Assembly (NCBI GenBank): GCA_913048295.1
Contig: CAJWWK010000003.1
Span: forward strand, 1 to 64,000
Source of the DNA: an uncultured Dehalococcoidia bacterium
GTDB taxonomy: Bacteria; Chloroflexota; Dehalococcoidia; Lucifugimonadales; Lucifugimonadaceae
Direction of reading: 5' to 3'
DNA length: 64,000 nt
This document shows, piece by piece, positions 38,406 to 47,979 of the stretch. The notes beneath the pieces were generated by a model. The model did no database searches. It saw nothing but the letters and a program-made list of their open reading frames with translations, and was not told the DNA's origin. A program made the translations under genes and the position numbers. Each line of letters starts with the position of its first letter. The stretch's first letter is position 1.

Positions 38406-39662
38406 CTGAAAAAACATCACTACGGCTGGATAGTCGTCCTCGGCACCGCGCTAATGCTGTTTGGCGGAGCAGGCTCGCGGTTCTCATTTGGCGTTTTTCT
38501 CAGGCCCGTGACCGAAGAGTTTGAATGGAGCAGGGCGTCGATGGCCGGCGCGCTCGCGGTCGCCGGACTCGCCACGGGAGCCTTGCGACCGGTAGCCGGC
38601 ATGCTGGTCGACAGGTATGACCCAAAACGGGTTGTGGCCATCGGAGTTTTGATTGGCGGACTGGCTTTGGCAGGAATGTCCACAGTTCAGCAGCTTTGGC
38701 ACCTCTATGCGCTGTTCGTAATCATGGGTATCGGCTTTACGCTCGCGTCGCCTGCCGCCACAGCAAAGATCGTCGGGGCGTGGTTTACTCGCCGACGGGC
38801 ACTGGCAATGTCGATCGCCGGAACGGGATCGGCCGCTGGAGAAACCGCGCTCGTCCCCGTCGCCGCATTAGCAGTCGTATTCATCGGTTGGCGAGAGGGC
38901 TACCTGATACTCGCCGGAGTACTGGTGTTTTTCACCTTGCCCCTGATGCTGCTGTTTCTGAAGAGCAGGCCAGACCCCGGGCAACACGCCGACGATCCGG
39001 ATGGATTTGCCGAGCCGGGTAAAAGCGAAAATTACGAGTCCTCGAGCGATCCCAACGTGGGGATGTCGTTCGGCCAGGCCTGTAGGACAGGACTCTTCTG
39101 GCGCCTGACGCTTGGCTTCTTCATATGAGGCTACACAATGGGCTTCGTGAATGCCCATTTCATCGCCTACACGGGCGATCTGGGCGTGACGGGCATCCAG
39201 GGCGCATACGCACTCGCCACGGTCGGGATAGCCGGTCTAGCAGGTGGGCTCGGATTCGGGTTCATGGCCGACAAATACGGTCGGCGACCGCTGCTCGTGT
39301 TGTCCTTCATATTCCGCGCCCTCGGCTACACGGTACTGCTAACGGCAAACGGACTTCCAATGGCTATTCTTGGCATCGTAATAATCGGGAGCTCGTGGAC
39401 ATCCGTGATCTCACTCACTGGTACTGTAGTGTCCGACACGTATGGCCTCCGGAGACTGGGCACCATTTACGGCACGATGTTCACCGTAATGCCGTTCGGC
39501 GCTTCCGCCTCTGTCTGGCTCGCGGGGCAAATCTACGATTCGTCGGGCAGCTACGACAAGGCCCTTTGGATCAGCCTCGGGATGGGCCTACTGGCAGCAA
39601 CGGCGGTAGCCATGCCTAGCACAGGGTTGGCGAAAAGAATCTGGCCGAGTACTGCCAGCTAA
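38406..39662 (+). pseudogene. MFS transporter interrupted by an in-frame TGA at 39126-39128
   Basis: 38454-39128 and 39138-39662 are in one frame and encode N- and C-terminal MFS halves; junction FFI*GYTMGFVNAHF; no ATG/GTG/TTG upstream of TM1 in frame. Confidence 0.8.
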
Positions 39663-39680
39663 CCGCCTGTAGCGAACGAC

Positions 39681-40193
39681 CTAAAGCCAGCGACCTGCTT
39701 TTTTCGAGTACTCGATGTACGCCTCGCCAAACTTGCGTTCGAGATAAGCCTCTTCCCTTCGGATCACCAGCGCGGTGAGTAGAGCGACACCAAAGAAAAC
39801 CGACACCAGCATCGCCATCGCGTTCAGCGAAATCGCCATGCCTGCGCCAATCAACAGAAAGCCGGAGTAGATCGGATTCCGCGTTCTCTTGAACGGACCG
39901 CTCGTCACGAGGGTCCGAGTCGCAAGATGGGGTTCGGGGTGCTCACCGTGAGCGCGCATTACTCGCCAGGTCCAGGCAATCGTCAACAGGCCTACGCTCA
40001 TCAGGATAATTCCTATCACGAGACCGATTACGCCATCGATAACAGCCCCGCGCCAGATGAAAAGGTGCACAAGCGCTCCCATGATCACCGGGATGCCGAA
40101 AATCACCGGCGGGAGCGTCGGCAGCTTCAGTTCAAATTCTTCTTTCGAACCGGGGCCGCGTTCATCACGATCTTCACTACCGCCAGCGGTCAC
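39681..40193 (-). CDS. Isoprenylcysteine carboxyl methyltransferase-family (ICMT/PEMT-like) membrane protein
   Basis: LVTSGPFKRTRNPIYSGFLLIGAGMAISLN, EEAYLERKFGEAYIEYSKKAGRWL. Confidence 0.88.
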   Translation of the reverse strand: MTAGGSEDRDERGPGSKEEFELKLPTLPPVIFGIPVIMGALVHLFIWRGAVIDGVIGLVIGIILMSVGLLTIAWTWRVMRAHGEHPEPHLATRTLVTSGPFKRTRNPIYSGFLLIGAGMAISLNAMAMLVSVFFGVALLTALVIRREEAYLERKFGEAYIEYSKKAGRWL

Positions 40194-40208
40194 TGGATTC
40201 TCCCTTTT

Positions 40209-41561
40209 TCATCGTATGATCGACTTCCCCGTAGCCAATCCGGAATCAAGTATTACGTCCGCGGCCAGCAGGCGGTCCTGCAACTCACCGATCGGCACTT
40301 CCCGGCTACCCTTACCGCCGACACCAGCGCTCGACGCCATCGCAGCAGCCGTCCCAGCAGCCTGCCCCATGCCCATGGCATTTGCAGTAACCCGGCTCGA
40401 CGCCAGCGCCTCTGAAGTTGCCGAATGACACCTGCCCGCCACCCAAAGGTTATCGATTCCCTGCGGCAGCAGCGTTCGATATGAAATGTCGTACGGCGGC
40501 ACGACGGGCTGTTCGTGATATCCCGTCTCCTGTTCGGGATGCCGGTCGATCCGCCAGGCTCCCAGTACCACCACGTCGTCCTGACGTTTCGCCTGCCTGA
40601 TGTCGTCGCCCGTTAACGTGTAGTCGCCGACTATCCTGCGAGATTCACGCGCCCCGGCTGTTGGTCCGCTGGTGAAAAAATAGGCGTCCTTGAACTCTGG
40701 AAGCTCCTCCTTCCACAGTTCAAACATCGTCCAGGCGTCGCGCCGACCCTGTATTTCAGCATGGGTCCAGTCGTCGGGATCAGTCGCATCACCGGGAACG
40801 CGTATGACGTTGAAATAAATATCTCGACCCGAAAACGTGGCCGGCCACGGACCGCCGTAAAGTCCGACCTTGCCTTTCGCCCGCGCCTTTTCGAGAACAG
40901 CCGCACACTTGCGACGAAGCTCGAACGTAAGCTCGACGAACGCAATTCGAAAGTGCAGGCTCATCGGCTGGAGCGATTCGGCCTTCTCGTACGGACATCC
41001 CGCCCACGCCGCCACATCACCATCGCCCGTCGCATCGACCACGGTCTTCGGCCTTACCGCAACCAGACCGTCCTTGTTGCTTACAATCACCGTGTCGACC
41101 CGGTCGCCCTTCACGATCACATCCGACACCTGCGTGTGAAACAGCAATCGAACACCGGACTCGGTCAACACATCGTCCGCGGCCCTCTTGAACAGCTCAG
41201 GATCGGTGCGCGGAATCACGCGGCCGGGGTGTTTTTCCACTTCGGTGAAGTCGCCATTCACGTTGTAAGAAAGGTGCGGGCCCTGCCCCGGCTTGATTAC
41301 GCCCATCCGCTCGAGCATCTCGAATACCAGTCCGCCCACGACAGGTTTACCGGTCTCCTCGTACACGAATCCGTCGAACGCAGAGCCTATGATGTTCGTG
41401 AAGAACCCACCGGCAAATCCCATCCGGTCAACCGCCATCACCGACGCGCCGTTGCGAGCCGCCGCCACAGCCGCGCCAATCCCCGCCAGCCCCGTACCGC
41501 ACACCAGCACGTCAGCCTCGGCGACTACGGGAAGAGATTTTCGATACTGAACTGTGAGCAT
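40209..41561 (-). CDS. FAD-dependent oxidoreductase
   Basis: VLVCGTGLAGIGAAVAAARNGASVMAVDRMGFAGG, VVDATGDGDVAAWAGCPYE, GIDNLWVAGRCHSATSEALAS. Confidence 0.92.
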   Translation of the reverse strand: MLTVQYRKSLPVVAEADVLVCGTGLAGIGAAVAAARNGASVMAVDRMGFAGGFFTNIIGSAFDGFVYEETGKPVVGGLVFEMLERMGVIKPGQGPHLSYNVNGDFTEVEKHPGRVIPRTDPELFKRAADDVLTESGVRLLFHTQVSDVIVKGDRVDTVIVSNKDGLVAVRPKTVVDATGDGDVAAWAGCPYEKAESLQPMSLHFRIAFVELTFELRRKCAAVLEKARAKGKVGLYGGPWPATFSGRDIYFNVIRVPGDATDPDDWTHAEIQGRRDAWTMFELWKEELPEFKDAYFFTSGPTAGARESRRIVGDYTLTGDDIRQAKRQDDVVVLGAWRIDRHPEQETGYHEQPVVPPYDISYRTLLPQGIDNLWVAGRCHSATSEALASSRVTANAMGMGQAAGTAAAMASSAGVGGKGSREVPIGELQDRLLAADVILDSGLATGKSIIR

Positions 41562-41585
41562 TAGAACCTGAAGCCTGTCTCAAAG

Positions 41586-41625
41586 CTCCCTTTCCATCAG
41601 GGAGAGGGTTAGGTTGAGGGGGAAT
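41586..41625 (+). repeat. REP-like repeat, copy 2 (forward)
   Basis: CTCCCTTTCCATCAGGGAGAGGGTTAGGTTGAGGGGGAAT: hairpin CTCCCT/AGGGAG plus tail; tail is exact inverse of copy 3. Confidence 0.8.
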
Positions 41626-41678
41626 GTCGCGCTAAACAGGAAGCGACCGTTCGACGGCGCCTGCACCATCAAAGAAAG

Positions 41679-41718
41679 ATTCCCCCTCAACCTAACCTTC
41701 TCCCCGGGGAGAAGGAAT
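41679..41718 (-). repeat. REP-like repeat, copy 3 (inverted relative to copy 2)
   Basis: ATTCCCCCTCAACCTAACC is the 19-nt perfect reverse complement of 41607-41625; adjacent palindrome CTTCTCCCCGGGGAGAAG. Confidence 0.8.
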
Positions 41719-41743
41719 GTGACTAAGGACACTCAACGAATTC

Positions 41744-44314
41744 CTACCTCACCAAACTCTCAGCGAACCGCTCGCTCTCGCGCTCTCGCAGTGCCACGTT
41801 CACCCGGAGCTTCTCCAGTGTCTGCTGAAGCGTCAACTGGCCCTGCGGAACCTCGTGGTCCTCGAAGAATGCGATCACATCGTCCGCCTGGTCACCCTTG
41901 CTCAGCGAAGTAATCCCCGAAAGCATCCGCACGATGCTGTTCGACGGGAACACCTCGTTGATCTTGTCCCAGTTGTCCTTGACGAACTGCCACGCCAGAT
42001 AGCCCTGCTCCCTGTTCCGCATGCAAACGGCCAGCAGGTAGGGAGCGTCCTGCGTGCGAACCTCACCGCTCAGGCTCATGTCCAGTGTCCGCTTCATCTC
42101 GGCCTCGCCGGGGAACGCCGAAAGCGCCGACTGGTACCGACGCTCTTCCTGCGGGGTCGCCGGGTCCCTGTGCTTTGCCAGGAAAACCTCGTACTCGGCA
42201 GCCCCACCCTTCGAGGCAACGACCCCGGTGGCCGCAGCGGCAATGTTCGGTTCGACCGATCCCGCATCTCGCAGATATGAATCGTGAAGGTCGCCCGCAT
42301 TCTTCTGTGCCAGTCCATCGTCACCGACGTTCGCCAGCAGCCGGATAAACAGCGCCCTCAGTTCGAGGTCACGCGAGGAATCGCCGTCACCCGGCTCCCA
42401 CCCGAGCCGGTCCAATGCCGGTTGGGCAAGACCACGCACCGCCGCCCGATACTGTTCCTTCGCTTCACCCTCCACAAGCTTCTCCAGCCCGGCAAGACAG
42501 CCCGAAAGGGCCGTCCAAACATCGAGATCGGTCTCTTCCTGAAAACTCCTCGCGAACACCAGGAAATCGCTGGCCGATGTGCGACCGGCCATCACTGATG
42601 ACCACGTATCGTCGACCAGGCCGTACCGCTCGATCGGTGTCAGGTTTTCAAACATGCTGCCCGAAAGGGCGGTGAGCATTTCGCTGGAATAGCGCGAGCG
42701 GAAAAACCCGCTGCCACCTGCGTTCAGCGCCGCCCAGTCGGCAGGGGAATCGAGTTTAACCTCAGCCGATTTCTCCTCAAGTAGATACCGAATCTCGGAA
42801 ACACCCGCACCGGAGCCGACCTTCAGCACGACCGGCACCGACCAGATCGTTGTATCGGCTATTTCACTCTCGGTATATAGGAACCGGTTCTGCTCCAGCG
42901 TGATAGTCGAGCCGTCCTCCGAGATCGAGGCGCTCACGAGCGGATAGCCGCGCTGGAATATCCACGAATCCATGATCCGGCGTGCGGGCTGCTGGGTCAC
43001 GTGCTCAATCGCATCCCACAGGTCGTTCGTTTCGGTGTTCTTGTATTTGTGCTTGTTCAGGTAATAGCTGATCCCGTCGCGAAACTCGTCTTCGCCCAGG
43101 AACTGCTGAAGCATCCGGAGCACCGATCCACCCTTCTCGTAGGTGAGCAGGTCGAACATGCCCTCGGCATCGATAGGCGAATTCACCTCAATCTCGATCG
43201 GCCGCGTGTTGGCAAGCGAATCAACGTCGAACGCCATAGAACGCTCAAGGCTGAACTGGTTCCAGCGGCTCCACTCGCGGTTGAAATTATCCGAAGACAT
43301 CGTCGCCATAAAAGTAGCGAACGCCTCATTCAACCAGATCCCGTTCCACCACTCCATCGTCACCAGATCGCCAAACCACATGTGAGCAATTTCGTGCGCG
43401 ATCACGTCGGCGACCCGCAGCAGTTCAGGCTCGGTGGACCGCGATTTGTCGACCAGCAACAATACTTCCCGGTAGGTGATGCAGCCGAGGTTCTCCATCG
43501 CCCCGAACGCGAAGTCAGGCACCGCCACCATGTCGAGTTTCTGCCCTGGATACGGAATGCCGTAATACTTCGCGAAGAACCTCAGCGCGAACGCACCGGC
43601 TTCGAGCGAGTAGTCAGTCAGGTGGCCCTTGCCAACCGGGTGGACAATCCGTAGCGGTACGCCATCAACATCAACAGGGTCGGTAGCCTCGAAAGGACCC
43701 ACGATGAAAGCCACCAGGTAGGTCGACATCACCATCGTGTCTTCGAACAGCACCCGTTTCAGGTCATTGCCAAGACCGGTTTCGGAGACGATCGGACCGT
43801 TGGAAACAACGAACTCACCCACTGGCACGTCGAGAGTCACACCAAACGACGCCTTGAAGGCAGGTTCATCGAAACAGGGGAAGGCCCGTCGGGCGTGGGT
43901 GCTCTCAAACTGCGTGGTGGCGATCGTGTGCTCTATACCGTCTTCATCAGTGAAAGTCGACCGGTAAAAACCGTGTAGCTGGTCGTTCAGAATTCCGGTG
44001 AAATCAGCGCCTATCGTGTAGGGACCCGGCGACAATTCCGAACTAAAGCCCAGTGTCACCCGCTCCATATCTACGTCGTGCTCGATTCCGCTCGCGTCGG
44101 TTCTCGCACCGATCGCATCGAGCACCCATGCCGACGAAATCTGCAGGTCGGCGGAGTTGAGCTGAATCTGTCCGGTCGACTGCCCGACCTCTACTTCGAT
44201 CTCGACGCTGCCCGAAAACGTCGCTTCTGCAAGGTCAGGAGCGAGCGTAATCCGATAGTGCGATGGCACGACGATGGAAGGCAGGCGATGTGGATTCGAT
44301 ACGGCGTCAGGCAA
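41744..44314 (-). CDS. M1 family metallopeptidase (aminopeptidase N-like)
   Basis: GAMENLGCITYRE, HEIAHMWFGDLVTMEWWNGIWLNEAFATFM; C-terminal ERAP1-like region. Confidence 0.96.
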   Translation of the reverse strand: MPDAVSNPHRLPSIVVPSHYRITLAPDLAEATFSGSVEIEVEVGQSTGQIQLNSADLQISSAWVLDAIGARTDASGIEHDVDMERVTLGFSSELSPGPYTIGADFTGILNDQLHGFYRSTFTDEDGIEHTIATTQFESTHARRAFPCFDEPAFKASFGVTLDVPVGEFVVSNGPIVSETGLGNDLKRVLFEDTMVMSTYLVAFIVGPFEATDPVDVDGVPLRIVHPVGKGHLTDYSLEAGAFALRFFAKYYGIPYPGQKLDMVAVPDFAFGAMENLGCITYREVLLLVDKSRSTEPELLRVADVIAHEIAHMWFGDLVTMEWWNGIWLNEAFATFMATMSSDNFNREWSRWNQFSLERSMAFDVDSLANTRPIEIEVNSPIDAEGMFDLLTYEKGGSVLRMLQQFLGEDEFRDGISYYLNKHKYKNTETNDLWDAIEHVTQQPARRIMDSWIFQRGYPLVSASISEDGSTITLEQNRFLYTESEIADTTIWSVPVVLKVGSGAGVSEIRYLLEEKSAEVKLDSPADWAALNAGGSGFFRSRYSSEMLTALSGSMFENLTPIERYGLVDDTWSSVMAGRTSASDFLVFARSFQEETDLDVWTALSGCLAGLEKLVEGEAKEQYRAAVRGLAQPALDRLGWEPGDGDSSRDLELRALFIRLLANVGDDGLAQKNAGDLHDSYLRDAGSVEPNIAAAATGVVASKGGAAEYEVFLAKHRDPATPQEERRYQSALSAFPGEAEMKRTLDMSLSGEVRTQDAPYLLAVCMRNREQGYLAWQFVKDNWDKINEVFPSNSIVRMLSGITSLSKGDQADDVIAFFEDHEVPQGQLTLQQTLEKLRVNVALRERESERFAESLVR

Positions 44315-44445
44315 TGTTCGCTCCGGTTCAGGTAAAAAGTGTCTTCGGAGCCTACCGCGCGGCGAAGCTACGCGCTACCCGTCTCGACTTGCCATCTCCG
44401 ACTGAGCGTCTACGGAACCTGTATCCGAGACTCACGTTCCCATAC

Positions 44446-44485
44446 GCTCCTTCTCCATCAGGGAGAGGCTGCGGCGAGGGGGAAC
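44446..44485 (+). repeat. REP-like repeat, copy 4
   Basis: GCTCCTTCTCCATCAGGGAGAGGCTGCGGCGAGGGGGAAC, same head as copy 2 with diverged tail. Confidence 0.6.
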
Positions 44486-44503
44486 TGGTCCAATGAATCC
44501 CGA

Positions 44504-45646
44504 CTAAACCGAATACCCGACCGACCCATCAATACGAATCGGGACGCCCAGACCCCGCGGATCAAACGCCCGCGCCATTAAGGCGTCGCCATCAACCGTC
44601 ACACCGATTCCCGGTGAATCGGGAACCGGAATAAACCCGCCCTCGCGTTTCCACGCCGTGGTGAACATCGAATTCTCAGGTGCCTCGTCCGCCTTCGTGT
44701 ATTCCTGTGTCAGGAAGTTCGGTATGGACGTATCGATACTGCAGGCTGCCGCCGTGAGAACAGGGCCTAAAAAGTTATGGGTGACGAGCGCCGAGTGGTA
44801 CGACTCAGCAAGGCCTGCGATCTTCTTCACCTGTGTAATACCGCCGCCCAGTCCGAGGTCCGGTCTTACATACTGGCTCCCCCCGGCCTCGAACAGCTCT
44901 CTGAACTCCCAGATATTGTGCATTCGCTCGCCGTTGGCAACCGGGAGCGTCGTGCGCTTCGCTATTTCACCCTGTGACTTGATCGAATCGATCTGCACCG
45001 GATCCTCGTAAAACAACGGCCTGAACTCAACCAGGTGCTCGGCAAGCGCGATCGCGTTCATCGGGGTCAGCTTCCGGTGGATCTCCAGGATGATGTCTAC
45101 ATCGAGCCCCGCACCCTCCCGCATCGCAGCCACGTTCTCGCGCGTGTCGTGAATCAGCCGCGCAAGGGTCATCGATTCAAAGCCGATCGGCAGCGGGTCG
45201 GTCTTGATCGCCGTGAATCCCTCTTCCGCAGCAGCCAGGGCGTTCAGCCGCAACCCCTCGGCAACGGTTGTGCCGTCCTGCATGCTTCCGCCCATCAGCA
45301 GGTGAAGACGAATCTTCTCTCGCACCTTGCCACCGAGCAGTTGCCACACCGGGGCCTCGAACGCCTTGCCCTTGATGTCCCACAGCGCGATGTCGACCGA
45401 ACTTAGCGCGCCGGAGATCACCGAGCCCCTGAACGGCCCCATCCGGTACAGGTACTGCCAGTGGTGCTCTATCTGAAGCGGGTCCTGGCCGACAAGATAC
45501 TCAGAAAACTTCTTTACGACGGCATCGGATGCTTCCAGGTACCCCCAGCAGGCGGACTGGCCGATTCCTTCCAGACCGTTGTCGGTAAATATCCGGACGA
45601 TCTGCATGTTCCCCGCAAGGACCGACTCCACTCGTTCAATTTTCAT
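44504..45646 (-). CDS. Enolase-superfamily protein, dehydratase-like
   Basis: MKIERVESVLAG..., IKTDP, ILEIHRKLTPMNAIALAEHL, FYEDPVQ, VANGERMH, THNFLGP; start set at ATG 45646. Confidence 0.88.
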   Translation of the reverse strand: MKIERVESVLAGNMQIVRIFTDNGLEGIGQSACWGYLEASDAVVKKFSEYLVGQDPLQIEHHWQYLYRMGPFRGSVISGALSSVDIALWDIKGKAFEAPVWQLLGGKVREKIRLHLLMGGSMQDGTTVAEGLRLNALAAAEEGFTAIKTDPLPIGFESMTLARLIHDTRENVAAMREGAGLDVDIILEIHRKLTPMNAIALAEHLVEFRPLFYEDPVQIDSIKSQGEIAKRTTLPVANGERMHNIWEFRELFEAGGSQYVRPDLGLGGGITQVKKIAGLAESYHSALVTHNFLGPVLTAAACSIDTSIPNFLTQEYTKADEAPENSMFTTAWKREGGFIPVPDSPGIGVTVDGDALMARAFDPRGLGVPIRIDGSVGYSV

Positions 45647-45722
45647 CTGCGTAATTCCTGCGATTCTTCGGACGGTGCTGAAAGCAACAACCGGATTGGT
45701 CAACAGCTGAAGATGATACGCA

Positions 45723-46442
45723 CTATTCGGCCATCATTTCGTCGATCAGCGCCATCGTCGATTCCATATCAGTCACGCGCGGATGTTTTTCATAGTTCGG
45801 ATACCCGTTATACCTGTCCATCAAGATCGGTCTCAGACCGGCGTTTTCCGCTCCATAAATGTCCGATTCGAGTTGATCACCCACGAACAAGGCCTCGTCC
45901 GCAGTTACCCGGGCCTTCGATAGCGCCGCTTCAAAAATTCTCGGATCCGGCTTTTCGAATCCCGTCTCTCCAGACGTGACGGCAAAGTCGACGTGGCCGG
46001 TCAGTTTCATCTCGTCGCACAGTTTCTCCGCCGACTGATTGATGTTCGATATTGCTCCAACGGACAGTCCGCGCGATCTGATCTGGTCGAGTCCGCCGAT
46101 CACATCAGGAAACAACGCGAACCGATACTCCTGTTTTTGCACTTCACTCCACACCTGCGCGGCGGTCGCAAGCTCAACGTCGTACCCCGCTCCCTGGAGT
46201 ATCAACTGCTCGAAGCGTGAAAAGAACGCCCACTGCTCGTTAACGTTCAGTGTCCTCACTGGTCGAGTGGCGTTCTGGCCCGTCAAAAACTCGTCCGCCA
46301 TGTGATACCCGGCGTCGATGCCCTGTTTCGTCACCTTAAACCCGAATTTTGTCGCAGCGCGCGCCTGAATCTCTTCACGAGGGGGGTCGAAACCCGCAAG
46401 CGTGCCGTACAGATCGAAAAACACCGCCCGAATTTCGGTCAT
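45723..46442 (-). CDS. HAD family hydrolase
   Basis: VFFDLYGTLAGF, GAISNINQS, GFEKPDPRIFEAAL, FVGDQLESDIYGAENAGL. Confidence 0.9.
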   Translation of the reverse strand: MTEIRAVFFDLYGTLAGFDPPREEIQARAATKFGFKVTKQGIDAGYHMADEFLTGQNATRPVRTLNVNEQWAFFSRFEQLILQGAGYDVELATAAQVWSEVQKQEYRFALFPDVIGGLDQIRSRGLSVGAISNINQSAEKLCDEMKLTGHVDFAVTSGETGFEKPDPRIFEAALSKARVTADEALFVGDQLESDIYGAENAGLRPILMDRYNGYPNYEKHPRVTDMESTMALIDEMMAE

Positions 46443-46464
46443 CCTGAAAATGCCGCGGCTGAAA

Positions 46465-47196
46465 TCATTTAAACCCCCCGATCGGCTGGACCGCGAGCGC
46501 AGCAACACCCACCCAATCGGCACCCGCAGATTTCAACACCGAAGCGCACGACTTCGCGGTGCTACCAGTAGTAACGTCATCCACCAACAGAATCCACCTG
46601 CCAACGACGTCACCGGCTGCACTACCGGGCTTACCGGACCCGACCTCAAAAGCGCCCGCAAGCGACCGTTGTCTGGCAACCGCAGTCGGCTGTTCGGTCT
46701 GCGGCACCGTGCTGTGGGCGCGAATCAGAACGCCGCTAAGAAAATCCACCCCGAGCCGGCGCGCCGACAGCTGCCTGAATAGCTCGGACTGGTTGTAGCC
46801 CCGTGAGCGCACTCGTGAACTGTGGAGGGGAACAGGCACCACAAGGTCGGCCTCGCTCCTGAGCAGACCCTCGGTGTTGAACAGGCTGCCAAGCACCGGT
46901 CCCAGCGCCCGAATATCGTCAAACTTGAAAGCCTTGATCGCCGAACCGACAGGGCTGTCGTACATGTAGGAACCGTACAGCCGGTCGAGACTGGAGCGCT
47001 CGGCGATGCAACGGGCGCAGGTGCCAGCCTTCGTAAGCGATTCGGCGCACTTTCTACACACGTTTGCCGGTACCGCGGTCGACTCCGCAATGCAGGTATG
47101 GCAGAGTAACTCCCCCTCCCTGCCGCAATGGACGCAGGAGGATGGAAATGCCAGGTTCAGCGCATAAGACGCGAAACCTTTGAAACTGGCGATCAT
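46465..47196 (-). CDS. ComF family protein (phosphoribosyltransferase with zinc ribbon)
   Basis: CVHCGREGELLCHTC, CRKCAESLTKAGTCARC, VPLHSSRVRSRGYNQSELF, WILLVDDVTTGSTAKSCASVLKSAGA. Confidence 0.92.
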   Translation of the reverse strand: MIASFKGFASYALNLAFPSSCVHCGREGELLCHTCIAESTAVPANVCRKCAESLTKAGTCARCIAERSSLDRLYGSYMYDSPVGSAIKAFKFDDIRALGPVLGSLFNTEGLLRSEADLVVPVPLHSSRVRSRGYNQSELFRQLSARRLGVDFLSGVLIRAHSTVPQTEQPTAVARQRSLAGAFEVGSGKPGSAAGDVVGRWILLVDDVTTGSTAKSCASVLKSAGADWVGVAALAVQPIGGFK

Positions 47197-47339
47197 TACC
47201 GGTGAAAACTCATGACTAGCTTGGTATCTGCAGGGCGGAGCGGCAATAGAATAACTAACTGACGGACTAGAGCCTAATTCACGACCCGGCTCGCGAGAAC
47301 AGGTCAAGAAGGTAGTTATTAGCTCGAATTGAGCGAAAC

Positions 47340-47933
47340 GTGGAACTGACAATCACCGCGAACAACACGACTCTCACCGACGCGATCAAGAAATACGCCG
47401 AAAAGCGGTTGAGCATCCTTAATCGAAGGTTTCGTGACCCGGTGCCTGTATTTCTGCTGATCCGAAAAGAGCAAACCCGAAAAGAAGACGAACGTTACAT
47501 CGCTGAAGTGACGATCAGGATGAAGCGGGGTGTAATTCGCGGCGAAATGCGCGGCGATACGCCCTACACGGCAATCGACCACGTTTCGGATACCGTTACC
47601 CGGCAGATCCGCAGATATAAGACCCGCTATTCTAGGAAATCTCGGAAAGATGCCGCTGGTGGACTGGGGCTCGCAGTCGCAGAACAGCTGGCCCAGACCA
47701 CTGCGGACGACACGGCGGACGAAGGCGATGTCCAGACTCTCGCACACGGCCAGCTGGTCCGAACGAAGCGACACGCGATAGCGCTGGAAACTGTTGAGGA
47801 CGCAGCCGAACAGATGGAAATGCTGGGCCACAACTTCTACGTGTTTCGCAACAAGGAAAACGGTGAAATAAATGTTGTTTACCAACGGCACGACGATGAC
47901 TACGGCCTGATCGTTCCCGAAGACGCAGAGTAA
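47340..47933 (+). CDS. hpf: Ribosome hibernation promoting factor, long form
   Basis: GTG start; VELTITANNTTLTDAIKKYAEKRLSIL N-terminal domain; C-terminal ETVEDAAEQMEMLGHNFYVFRNKENGEINVVYQRHDDDYGLIVPE. Confidence 0.93.
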   Translation: MELTITANNTTLTDAIKKYAEKRLSILNRRFRDPVPVFLLIRKEQTRKEDERYIAEVTIRMKRGVIRGEMRGDTPYTAIDHVSDTVTRQIRRYKTRYSRKSRKDAAGGLGLAVAEQLAQTTADDTADEGDVQTLAHGQLVRTKRHAIALETVEDAAEQMEMLGHNFYVFRNKENGEINVVYQRHDDDYGLIVPEDAE

Positions 47934-47979
47934 TCGTTCGTCAACGAGCGAGCACGGAGCATAACGCCCACACAAGCGA

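Noticed and set aside
39126-39128. TGA in the MFS gene as a selenocysteine codon
   Set aside because: Plausible because Cys is common here in homologs, but no selenium genes are visible in the window, no SECIS was identified, and the gene also lacks a good start codon. Nonsense mutation or sequence error is simpler.
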